A stretch of DNA of 64,000 nt from Ctena decussata (Eukaryota; Mollusca; Bivalvia; Lucinida; Lucinidae), in the NCBI GenBank assembly GCA_963989385.1, contig OZ022503.1:86277138-86341137 (forward strand). Direction: 5' to 3'. Each line of letters opens with the position of its first letter. Within the stretch, counting starts at the first letter, position 1. The position numbers were made by a program, and so were the translations under genes. Of the stretch, positions 22,926-33,239 are shown piece after piece. Below the pieces are notes generated by a model. That model was not told the origin of the DNA and ran no database searches. It saw only the letters and a list, made by a program, of their open reading frames with translations.

Positions 22926-24725
22926 TCGCTCACCTGAGTAAAAAGGTTAAAGGTCAAACTAGGGTCATTATTTGAACAAACCTTATAGTTTGCAACCATT
23001 TCCAATTGGTTCTGAAGAAGAAAATATTTGAATATTTTTCTATGTACGGCTATGGTTCAAACCCTGGACCCCCTGGGTGGGATCAGTTTGAACCCTGGGA
23101 CCATCATTTGAAAAATCTTGGTAAAGGACTACTAGGCAATCCTACATACTAAATGTCAAGCATCTGAGCCAAGTGGTTCTGAAAAAGAAGATTCTTGAAT
23201 GTTTTTTCTATGTATTTCTATGGATCAAACCCAGGACCCCCTGGGGTGGGGCAATTTTTGACCAAGCACCATCATTTGAACAAACTTGGTTAAGGACTAC
23301 TAGGCAAAGCATCATACCAAATTTCAAGCATCCGCACTAAGGAGTTCTTGAGAAGAAGATTTTAAGTACATTTTAATTTCAAACCCCAAGACTCCCCACC
23401 CCAGAGCTATTTTGAATCCAATGGCCACCATTTACACAAGGTATGTAGGAGTCCACCAGGCAATGCATCATACCAAATTTCAAGCATCTGAGCCGAGGTT
23501 CTGAAGAAGATTTTGAATATTTTTCTATGTATTTCAAAAGTCCAAACTCAGGACTCCCGCAGAACCATTTTAGACCCTGGGGCCATCATTTGACCAAACT
23601 TGATAAAGGACCACTAGGCAGTGCTATATACCAGATTTTAAGCATCTGAGCCTAGTGGTTCTGTAGAAGAAGATTTTTGAACATTTTCTATGTATTTCTA
23701 TGGTTCAAACCTGGGACTCCCTGCCCCGGGATCATTTTGGACCCTGGGACCACCATTTGAACAAACCTGGTAAAGGACTTCTAGGCCATGAATCATATCA
23801 AATTTCAAACATAGTGATTCTGAAGAAGAAGATTTTTTAATATTTTTTCTATGTATTTCTATTGTTCAAACCTAGAACTCCCTGCCGCAGGGTTATTTTG
23901 GACCCTGGGGCCACCATTTGAACAAACCTGGTAAAAGACCATTAGGCCATGAATCATATCAAATTTCAAGCATCCAAGCTTTGCGGTTTTGAAGGAGAAG
24001 ATTTTTTAATATTTTTCTTTGCATTCTATGGTTCAAACCTTGGACTCCATGCCAAGGGGCCATTTTGGACCCTAGGGCCACCATTTAGAAAACGTGGTAA
24101 AGGACTATTAGGCAATGCTATATACCAAATTTCAAGCAGCTGGGCCTTGCGGCTCTGAAGAAGATTTTTTTTTATTTTTTTTTTCTATGTATTTCTTTGG
24201 TTCAAACCCAGGACCCTTTCGGGCGGGGCCATTTTGGACCCAGGGGCCATCATTTGAACAAACTTGGTAAAGGACCACTAGGCAATGCAACATACCGAAT
24301 TTAAATCATATGAGCCTTGCAGTTCTGAAGAAGAAGATTTCTAATTATTTTTTCTATGTATTTCTATGGTTCCAATCTTGGACTGCCCGCCCGGGGGCCA
24401 TTCTGAACCCTGGGGCCGTTTATTGTACAAACTTGATAAAGGACCACTAGGCAGTGCTACATACCAAATTTCAAGCATTTGAGCCTAGTGGTTCTTAAGA
24501 AGAAGATTTTGAATATTTTTCTGTTTATTTCTATGGTTCAAACCTAGAATCCCTGTCGCAAGGCCATTTTGGAACCTGGGGCCATCATTTAGAACAAATC
24601 TGGTATAAGACTACTAGGCCATGCATAAAACCAAATTTCAAGTGTCTAAGCCTTGCGCTTCAAAAGAAGAAGATTTTTTAATATTTTTCTTTGCATTTCT
24701 ATGGTTCAAACCTTGGGCCTCATGT
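22926..24725 (+). repeat. Left part of split pearl-like minisatellite element
   Basis: The element starts at 'gatcgctcacctgagtaaaaagg' (22926). About 11 units of roughly 165 bp follow, each with 'catcatttgaacaaacttgg', 'taaaggactactaggcaatgc', 'taccaaatttcaagcatctg', 'gaagaagat' and 'ctatgtatttctatggttcaa'. The array stops inside a unit at 24725, where the LTR retrotransposon begins. It resumes at 36988 with the 5 bp CATGT duplicated (24721-24725 and 36988-36992). Confidence 0.85.
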
Positions 24726-25325
24726 TGTTACAAAATGGATCCGATCGTCGTCTATGTCGTCGAAATTATTTTAATCCTTTCAATCAGTAGGGCTACAGTT
24801 TTTAGGGCAACTGTGGTAATAAAACATTTACGGAAATTGTGGCTACGTTATGCATGGGTTGTTTGTGAATACCTCTCGTGGACAGCGTATTGCATGATTT
24901 TGAGGTGAATACCTGCACGAGTCTCTTGATTGTGGACGGCGTGTTGCATGATTTTAAGGTGAATACATGCACGCTTAGATTCGTGTCGCATGATTTAAAA
25001 GTGAGACGCATAGTATTTATACCCCTATCTTTTATTGAAAATTTAGACGTGGCTGTTTAATTCTAAGGTGAATTGATGAATGTTATATTGTCGAGTGCCT
25101 AGTTTCTGTGTTAAGACCTGAAGGGTAAGATTTTATTATATTTATTCAGAATAGTTTGGCTAAGAATGAAAAATGTGACTTCTGATTGATATGGTTTGAT
25201 TGCTGATTTTGTTTATACTGACCATGCTGCGCATGGTATTCGTATATTAAGAAGTTTTGTAAATTACGGAAATAGTTTATATCACTGATGTTGGTTGCAA
25301 TGGTGTGCGTCTATTTGACGTCCAG

Positions 25326-25979
25326 TGACGTCAGTTGCATTCATGTTATTCATGTGACGTCATGTGCATTCATGTTATTGCGACGTCAGCACTTTTTATA
25401 TTAGTTTCACTGGTGTGCATCTATTTGACGTCCAGTGACGTCCATTGCATTCATGTTATTCATGTGACGTCAGTTGCATTCATGCTATTCATGTGAAGTC
25501 AGTTGCATCATGTTATTGCGACGTCAGCACTTTTTATATTAGTTTCACGTGTACGTGGCCTATAGAAGTAGATTGATTTGTAATGGAACTAATTTATATA
25601 CTCGTGACGTCAATTGACGCCATAGCATGCACCGCATTAAGGGTTTTTTCCATAAGTTATAATGGTAACATTTGGTCGTCATGCGTTTGATTTGCCTTCA
25701 CTAGATGACGTCATATGGTATAACATCATTGATGTCATGATGTCAGATCAAACGTTATGATCCCAAATGTGTTAGAAACGCTTATTCAGTTATTATGTTC
25801 TATGGCAAATGGTAATACGCTTTGTTTAAAGAAATGAATTAATACATATGCGAGTTAGATTTTTGGTAAATCAATTTAATGTAAATAGGTCGTTGTTTAG
25901 ATTCATTCATGTTTTATGTGGGGTATGTCATGGTAATACCTGTTGATGTCAGTATACGTCTTGACAATGTTTGACGTCA
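25326..25979 (+). promoter_or_regulatory. Array of CRE palindromes in U3 of 5' LTR
   Basis: Six exact TGACGTCA sites, plus CGACGTCA and TGACGTCC variants, sit in a repeated context ('attcatgttattcatgtgacgtca', 'tgcattcatgttattg'). TGACGTCA is the consensus for CREB/ATF-family bZIP factors. Position upstream of the TATA box suggests an enhancer. The function is inferred, not shown. Confidence 0.6.
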
Positions 25980-26466
25980 GATCCTTCGACGCACATGCGT
26001 GGTAGGATCTACGTTTCTTCATTGGCGGAAGTGGTAAGCACAATTTTGGCTTTACATCGTGAGCGCGAGTCGTGTCTAGTGACACGGCTGGCCTGTGCAC
26101 GTTATGCTCGGCATTCGCCGAGGGCGTTGTATGGTATTTCCAAGACAGGCCCAAGTCTTACGTATTGTTATTATGTAGTTACAATGTATTAAGAGTAAGT
26201 TCGTTATTTTTAGGCACATCAAGTCCGGCAGTCAGTTATTTTTAGGCACATCAAGTCAGCTGTTAGGGCTTAGAGCCACGTCTCACCTGGAGATCCTATA
26301 CCCATCTCCAGGTTAATACCAACCCGGATAGAGGCAGTTACAACGCCGATTGTGCATGTTTCCTAAGCAGAGGCGGGAAGCACAAAATGAAGGCGTAGTC
26401 CATGATATTACTGCAGAGGTGAAAGTGGGACAGTGTTCGTCCACTAAAGTATCTTATTATATATAG

Positions 26467-26507
26467 ACTGGTCCCTGGTACGATCCAGGGAGCGACCAGT
26501 ATATAAG
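26467..26507 (+). promoter_or_regulatory. 5' LTR core promoter: hairpin plus TATA box
   Basis: TATATAAG at 26500-26507 is preceded by a strong inverted repeat, CTGGTCCCTGG pairing with CCAGGGAGCGACCAG (26468-26499). The same arrangement occurs in the 3' LTR at 36451-36490. A start site would be expected 25-30 bp downstream, close to where PLE copy 3 is inserted. Confidence 0.55.
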
Positions 26508-26525
26508 CGTGCGCATATTAATATA

Positions 26526-28530
26526 AAAGTAAAAAGTATGCAAAGACCAGGAACTGAAACAATCAAAATCCAAATCCAGCCCTCAAACCATAGTTGGAAA
26601 CAACTAAGATTACAAAAAATCAAGATACAGAAAACATATGGCCAACCGAGTGAGCAGCTTGTTCCCAAAAGGTGGCCACTCAGCAACCCAAACCGAACCA
26701 AAAATAATAATAACATACATAAGGTAAAACATCACAGAAACTCTGACACCAAAAACAGGCGACAAAGAACCACAACAGAACTACCGCCTTGGAACGGTCA
26801 GTAATGAATAACTGGGGGGCTTAAATCGATTTTACAGGCCCAACCTCACCCTCAGTTTCTGAAGTGGTACAAAACATTTAGTTGGTTGTTCGGTTCGCAT
26901 GATAACCCTCTAACTCGTCAATGAATCATCACGGTAAACACATAAATCAAATTTCAACACCATGAAGAAGCAAAGACGAGGACTCAACAGATACAACGGG
27001 CCGTCTGACAGGTGGAGATCCCTGTCCTGCCAAACAACCCCACTGGAAATCTGAAGCAAAAGAAGGTCACCAGTTGAGCCCCGGTGGACCAAGCAACAGA
27101 CAAAAAGGCTCCGGTCCCAACCAACTAAAATATATAGCTTTAGGTCGGGGCCATCATAGAGTCTGACGACCGATCCCCCGATGTGCAATTAAAGAGTGCA
27201 GCAAAGCTATCAACCGTGATTGGGTTAATCACTAAGCATGCAGACTGTCGCATAACACTTAAATTATAGCCAATACGTCTGCGACGTATTACCATTTTTC
27301 GGAATTGACCAGAAAAACCAGTCCTACCCTCAATCCCTCCGAACCCGTACACCAAGTCACCACAAAACCCCGGCCCCGACAGGCCCCGGCGCAAAAGAAA
27401 CCCCAATCCGACATCAAACCCCGAAACCAACTCATGGTGTCCGCGATAGAACCCAGAAAAAGCCCCTCCAAGCCCACGAAACCGACAGCCCCGCTGAAGA
27501 AGTCCAGCAGCCAAAAATTTATTACGAGCATTAAAGTCATCTACATGACTACATACTCTAGCAAATCTTATAAGCCGAGAAACATACACTCCACAAGAGG
27601 GACGACGTGGAACGCCACCATCCAAAAATGGAAAATCAACTATATCAAAGTCAAAGTCATCACGTTTATCATAAACCCCAGAAGATACAAAACCGTTAGA
27701 AATAGATAGATGTAAATCCAAAAAGGGGGCCCCGGCACCCGAAGCATCAGCCTTATTCAATTTAAGTTCAGGTGGGCAAACCTGGCCAACCATGCCCCCA
27801 AAACAAGGACTACCAACACCCAGAAGATCGTCTAAATATCTAGAGGTTGAGCCAAATGCCTCGATGATATCAGCTTGATTATCAACAGAAAGAGAAGCCA
27901 TGAAATCTCCCTCACAACAAAACAAAAACAAATCGGCCACAAGAGGAGCACAATTTGTACCCATCGGAATACCAACAATTTGTCTGTATAACTTATTACC
28001 AAATCTGATGTAAATATTATCTAAGAGATATGGCAAGGCGTCACATACATTCTGACATGACCAAAGACTATATCCTCTACACACCCCAAGGTCAGTAGAA
28101 GCGAAAAACGCCCTCCCACCGCCACAGGCAACACAAAGGGCACCTCCACTCCCGGAGAACCCCCCGAAGGCCCCCCCCCCCAACCAAACCAACAAGCTCC
28201 TCCCCCATCAAACCATGGGGCAATGCGGCACAAAGAGCAGAAAAACCACAAGTGGACAAACCAGCCGCACGGAACCCTCCCGACCCCAGCCCACCAAGCA
28301 CCTCACCAGAATCCTTTATAGACCAAAACATATTTTTCCCTGACCTCCCACACACTGTCTCATAGTACCAAATGACACGAGACCCCACAGCAGTGAGGCA
28401 AGAAGTCAATAACCCAGACAACCCCGCAGCAGCACAAGAGCCAGAGTTGGCAATGAATCTAGCTTTATACGGTTTTTTATGAAGCTTAGGTAACCAATAC
28501 ATCGCAGGAAGCCTGTCTTGGCGTTCCTCA
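26526..28530 (-). mobile_element. PLE copy 3: A-to-G hypermutated, in the 5' LTR
   Basis: This minus-strand PLE is 5'-truncated (begins at the equivalent of about 12467 in copy 1) and ends at ACTTTTAT. The 3' LTR supplies the empty site. The target appears duplicated by only about 3-4 bp (ata/ataa at 26523-26526 and 28531-28534). The 3' UTR (26526 to about 27240) is nearly identical to copies 1 and 2. The RT region (about 27245-28530) differs from copy 1 by about 165-170 sense A-to-G changes and only about 10 other changes. Edited blocks alternate with untouched ones (27961-28020 identical). The pattern fits ADAR-type editing of the RNA before insertion. Confidence 0.88.
27140..28530 (-). pseudogene. 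Hypermutated PLE reverse transcriptase
   Basis: Homologous to the second three-quarters of the copy 1 RT. Two overlapping minus-strand open stretches (28580-28092 and 28195-27140) are offset by an indel at a G-run (28171-28181). Replacements are those expected from A-to-G: Lys to Gly/Arg/Glu, Asn and Asp to Gly/Ser, Tyr to Cys, Thr to Ala, His and Gln to Arg. The motif A segment YDFSTLYTTLPH has become CGFSALCAALPH, so the catalytic Asp is lost. VGIPMGTNCAPL and RYLDDLL lie in unedited blocks and are retained. Stop codons are rare because editing also turns TAA, TAG and TGA into TGG. Confidence 0.85.
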
Positions 28531-29013
28531 ATAAGTTGGTGTTCCTCATGATATATGGACTGGCCCGTGACATGATCCAAGGAACGACAAATTGAAGTCT
28601 ACCAACATAAGGCCTTGCTTTTTTTTGTATGAGCTCAAACTAACGTTTTTTGTTCTTTGTGTTTTCCTTCAGTTCATGGCGCTGAGCCGAGTACGGTGTT
28701 GACGTCAGACGGTAATCTATTTGCGTATTGTACGCAAATCGATTGCAGATTTGAAACAAACACCTTACTAGGGCCAGCGACATGAACTGATATGTGTTGT
28801 ATATTATTGTAATTGTGACAGTTGTAAATTGTATTGTTGTATATAGAATTTACATTATATATAAACTTCAAAAAATTCTAACGTTGTTAGAGTTTCCTTG
28901 TTAGTGTAATACACTGGTAGATAACCCTTTAACCGGAAATCACCCTCCGCCGTCCTGGCGACGCATAAGGCTCTACACCCGTGTCGACCATGTGTAAAAC
29001 CTTCTGCGTAACA

Positions 29014-29031
29014 TGGTGTCAGAAGTGGGAT
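29014..29031 (+). promoter_or_regulatory. Primer binding site, tRNA-Leu type
   Basis: TGGTGTCAGAAGTGGGAT starts immediately after the 5' LTR. It is complementary to the 3' end (TCCCACTTCTGACA plus CCA) of animal tRNA-Leu of the GTCAGGATGGCCGAG type, from general knowledge of that tRNA. Minus-strand cDNA synthesis would start here. Confidence 0.8.
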
Positions 29032-29963
29032 TTGGTTTCCGGTTAATATCTGCCAGTGTAATACATTGACAATATATATAGAATCTAGGCACAATTTTGT
29101 CAGACATTTTTTATTGATTTTCTGATTGTTCTTTTCTAAGGTGACGTGACGCTGTTTGCACTGATGTGAATTTTAGGAGAGCAATTTTGCCACTAAATTC
29201 TTTGTAAATGTAACCTACACTCAATTAAGGTCAACTATCCTTATTCCCTGCGTGATGAAGTGCGATAGCCCATGCATTAATTTGTGATAGAATGTAACAG
29301 GCTGCATATCTGAGTGGGGAAACTGAGGTATATAGACCTGAATTGTCTTGGCACGGATGATACATATTTAGTTTTAAGGTCCGTTTGAGTACCTTGGCAC
29401 TGCTGTTGCATGACAATCTGGTTGTTTATTAATTTAAACGTTTGTTCGTTGTGTCGTAACCGTTACTGAGGTCCATTTTATTTCCTGATTTAGTAACGTA
29501 GGTCACCCGTAACGTTATATAATATCGTTACAATGAATTAAACCTAATAGCAGAATCTTAAGTTGGATTTACCGTTGGTATCTTATAAGGTTTTGTAATG
29601 TAGGACGTACAGTTGTCGTGTCAGTGTTAATACGTTGCGTTACATACGTTACGTTTGTATATCCGATACGCTAGATCAAGTTGGGCGTAATTGCAATGTG
29701 GGTTATTTACGTCATCTAATTACGTCATTTGATAGTGAAAAGTAGTTCTCGGCAAAGTCAACGTCAGTTTATGACGTCATTTCCGGTCTGTTATGAACGT
29801 AACTTTAATGGCTACGTCCAGATCGCGAGTATACTAATTAATCAACGTTTTAGTTGGATTAGTTCGTTATTATTATTGTTAACGTTTTAGTTAACGTGTG
29901 TGACTATAAGTGAACGTCGGTTTCAGTTAAGTTAACGTACATGTAAGCATTACGTTAAGCGTC
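29032..29963 (+). other. 5' leader of the LTR retrotransposon
   Basis: About 930 bp between primer site and gag, AT-rich and rich in 'acgtta' strings, with one further TGACGTCA near 29772. It likely holds packaging signals by position, but nothing specific is recognised. Confidence 0.5.
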
Positions 29964-31148
29964 ATGGATCAGTTAGTTAAGACGGGAAAGGAGTTAGGTT
30001 ATGAGGGGCAGGCATTGCAGGAATTTGTAAAACAACAGCAAGAGACTGAGAGGGCAGAAAGGCACGCGGCAAGGGAACTTGATAAAGAAAAGATTGCGCA
30101 GGCCGATAAAGACAGGGAAATTGAGTTAGCGAAGATCGCGGCGGAGAAAGAAACGATTGCGCTGGCCGAAAAAGACAAGGAAATTGAGCTGGCTAGGATC
30201 GCGACGGAATAAGCTAAGATTGCGGCGGATAGGGAAATCGAGATGGCACGGATCGAAAGTATAGAGCGGCAAGCCGAGAAAGATAGGGAAGTTAGGTTGT
30301 CTCAAGTGGAAAGTGATAAGGAAGCGAAGTTGTCTAGCGAAATTGAGTTAGAAAAATTGAAGTATAGTTTTCTATTGCAGCAACGCGAGTTGAAGAATCA
30401 GATAGAGTTGCAGAAGGTAACGTTTAGAGTTGAATTAGAAAAACAGAAGGCTGAAAAGTTAGCGCATGCGCGAGATCCGAAGTTACCGTATTTTGATGAA
30501 AGTAAGGATAAAATGGATAGTTACTTATCAAGGTTTGAGAAATACGCGACGGCGAATAAATGGGATAAAAACGTTTGGGCTGCATATTTAAGCGCATTAC
30601 TTAAAGGTCGCGCGCTTGATGTTTATGATAGATTGTCTGTAGATGATTCAGCAGATTATGACAAGTTGAAAGATGCGTTGTTAAAGAATTTTGATATGAC
30701 TGAACGCGGATTTAGGAAGAAATTTCGCTATGATAGGCCTGAAAAGTCCGAAACGTTTATTCAGTTTAGTAGTAGAGTTAGGTCGTATCTTAATAAATGG
30801 TTGAAAATGGCGTAGGTAGACCAGTCTTATGAATCTGTTTGCGATTTTTTCGCTAGAGATCAGTTTTTAGAATCCTGTAGTAAAGAACTATACGTTCATT
30901 TGAAACCGAAAACATTCACGAATCTAGGTGAGATGGCTAGGGAAGCAGATTTATTTGCAGAAGCACGTGGCGGCGTTTACGCTTGTGTTAATAAGGGGCA
31001 GCGTGATAGTAAGGGCGTAACTCAGAGTAGATCTGATAATAAGCCGAGTGCGAAGCCAGAGATAAAATGTAGTATTTGTGGTAAGGGACATTTAAAATAT
31101 AAATGTTATAGAATCCCGATAGGAAGCAAGCATATAGTGCGGAGGTAG
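29964..31148 (+). pseudogene. gag of the LTR retrotransposon (stops)
   Basis: The ATG at 29964 opens a frame that continues across a TAA (30210-30212) and a TAG (30813-30815), then shifts after about 31110. Residues 1-165 are a highly charged, repetitive helix (KDREIELAKIAAEKE-type units), probably coiled coil. A capsid-like segment follows (LPYFDESKDKMDSYLSRFEKYA.. and FVQF-like FIQFSSRVRSYLNKW), typical of Ty3/gypsy gag. Near the end is a zinc-knuckle-like CSICGKGHLKYKC, spaced C-X2-C-X3-H-X4-C, one residue short of the usual C-X2-C-X4-H-X4-C. Arg-Gly-rich sequence (RGRGRGYSRGRGRDGG, 31260-31310) lies downstream in another frame. Confidence 0.8.
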
Positions 31149-31429
31149 GTGCAAGTGCAAGCGGATATAGCGGAAATAAGGGGAGTAGTTATGCACCGAA
31201 AGATGAGACACAAAGATCACAGAGTAAGAGCGATACTGTGCAGACGAAGGGTAGTAATTCAGATCGTGGCCGTGGTCGGGGTTATTCCCGTGGACGTGGT
31301 CGGGATGGCGGACATCAAATGAACTTTTGTAAAACTACAATGAATAGGTCTCATGAAATTGAAGGTCTCTATAAGAGTAAGGAAGAAAGTCCATTAATCA
31401 ATGATAACGTGGATAGGGAAGGTGTCTAG

Positions 31430-31640
31430 TACTTTTTAAGGTCGCGATTACCTACAGCGCAGGGTACGGTTAATGGTAAGACTGTTGTAGTTTTAAGGGA
31501 CACAGGTTGTACTGGGTGTGTCGTTCGTAGAAACTTGGTTTCTAATGATCAGTTACTTGGTAGAGAATCTGATGTAACTTTGATTGATGAATCTACCCAA
31601 AGGTATCCCTTAGCAATGGTTGACATAGATTGACCATTTT
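31430..31640 (+). pseudogene. Retropepsin-type protease remnant
   Basis: Directly after a TAG (31427-31429) the frame reads TVNGKTVVVLRDTGCTG, with the active-site triad D-T-G at 31499-31507, then VVRRNLV. It ends at a TGA near 31635. The closing part (LYDLVIGNIDG, 31680-31710) is in another frame. The LRDTGCTG form is common in related gypsy elements. In an active element this aspartic protease would cut the polyprotein. Confidence 0.7.
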
Positions 31641-31667
31641 TTCTCAGGAAAAACGGAGGCATAGTGC

Positions 31668-33150
31668 ATGGAAGATACATTGTATGACCTGGTTATTGGA
31701 AATATTGACGGGTCAAAACTTCCCGATATGTCCCATTTTGCAATGGCGGCAGTGACTAGGTCACAAGCTAAGCAAGGTGAAGAGGTCTATAGGAAACTTA
31801 AGGTTCCTGATCAAATTATTGCTAGTGATAAGGAGGCGTTGAGGCAGGCCCAAGTTGTTGACCCGAAATTGAATGGCATAAGGCAAAGAGTGGAATCTGG
31901 GAATGTGACAATTAGTCGTGGATTGAACCGGGGTGAAACTAAGTTTATCCGAAAGAAAGATTTATTGTATAGGCAGTTTACTAAGGGAAACAAGGTCACT
32001 TTGCAACTTATTATCCCTGAAGGTTTTCGTGAAAAGGTGTTAAGATTGGCGCACGAAACCTTGATGTCAGGTCATTTGGGCATAAAGAAAACTATGGATA
32101 GAGTGTTAACTGAGTTCTTTGTGGTGATGTGGCCAGGTTTTGTAAATCTTGTGACATATGTCAAAGGACTATTCAAAACGGTCGTGTCACTAAGGTACTT
32201 TTAGGAAAGTTGCCACAGACTGACACACCATTTAAACGAGTCGCTGTTGATATAGTCGGACCGATAGAACCTCGTTCTGACAGGAAATCCCGCTATATTT
32301 TAACAATGATAGACTATGCGACGAGATTATCCGAGGCGGTAGCGTTACTCGGCATTAAAACGGAACGCGTAGCCGAAGCGTTAGTTGAGATGTTAAGTAG
32401 AGTTGGCATACCTTATGAAATGTTAACAGATTGCGGAAGTCAGTTTACTGCTGAAGTTATGAGAGAAGTAAGCAGGCTGTTATCACTCCAGCAGTTAACC
32501 ACGACGCCGTATCATCCTATCTGTAACGGTCTTGTAGAGCGTTTGCACGCGACGTTGAAGCAAATGCTACGTAGGATGTGCGCAGAACGTCCAAAAGACT
32601 GGGATAAATATCTCCCAGCACTACTGTTTGCAATAAGGGAGGTTCCGCAGGAGTCATTAGGGTTTTCTCCGTTCGAATTGCTATACGGACGTAACGTTAA
32701 GGGCCCTATGGCAATATTACGTGAATTATGATCTGAAGAGGTAGAGGATGAGCAGGTTCTGTCTACGTACCAGTACGTAATTGAGTTGAGAGAACGGTTA
32801 GAGCAGACGTGTAAGTTAGCACATGATAATTTACGGAAAGTACAAGTAAAGCAAAAGGCTTATTATGACAAATGCGCCAGGTCGCGTAAATTTAACGTGG
32901 GAGATAAAGTACTGTTATTACTGCCAACTGACAGTAATAAACTGTTATTGCAGTGGAAGGGTCCATATGAAGTAGTAGAGGTGGTGAATAGAATGGACTA
33001 TCAAATCGACGTCAATGGTGTCGTGAGTACATATCATGCTAATATGCTGAAACAATATGTCGAACGTCGTAGTGTGCCGTCACATTGTTTATTGTCGACT
33101 GAGACTACAGAGTCGGTTGATGACGATGGTAGTGATGAATTTTCTCTTGA
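31668..33150 (+). pseudogene. Integrase, upstream of RT
   Basis: The zinc-binding region starts with H-X6-H (HETLMSGHLG, about 32055-32085) and ends CKSCDICQ (32138-32162). The two halves are in different frames, so there is an indel near 32130. The catalytic core has D (32249), D (32429) and E (32537). The second D and the E are 35 residues apart, the exact D-D35-E spacing. A stop near 32729 separates the core from the GPY/F-like KGPYEVVEVV module at 32955-32985. The same frame then runs straight on into RT, so the integrase-first order is native and not a rearrangement. Apart from the breaks the catalytic residues are intact. Confidence 0.85.
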
Positions 33151-33239
33151 TGATTGTGCTTTTCCGACAGCTAAAGAACCGGAAACTTATAATGACGTCA
33201 GTATTTCAGATACGTTAACGTCAGAACAACGTATGGAGG

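Larger units (their letters stand above)
24726..29013 (+). repeat. 5' LTR, interrupted by PLE copy 3
   Basis: It begins TGTTACAAAATGG and ends CGTAACA. It pairs with the 3' LTR over its whole length except for the insertion at 26526-28530. Relative to the 3' LTR it also has a short tandem duplication at 26200-26265 ('ttatttttaggcacatcaag' twice). Six perfect TGACGTCA sites lie at 25326, 25355, 25465, 25605, 25706 and 25972. A TATA box follows at 26500. Confidence 0.9.

Noticed and set aside
22926..24725. The regular 165 bp repeats as a CRISPR array
   Set aside because: Repeats are long, diverged and contiguous without unique spacers of constant length, and the DNA is animal. It is a minisatellite-type core.
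27245..28530. APOBEC-like G-to-A mutation of copy 1 as the source of the copy 1/copy 3 difference
   Set aside because: Copy 1 keeps catalytic and structural residues of the RT family (for example the YDF motif A) while copy 3 has lost them. A G-to-A process would not create a family-like protein.
28092..28580. The GC-rich, Gly-rich minus-strand frame as a separate gene
   Set aside because: It aligns codon by codon with the PLE RT of copy 1. The glycine richness comes from AAA, GAT and AAT codons turned into GGG, GGT and GGT-like codons.
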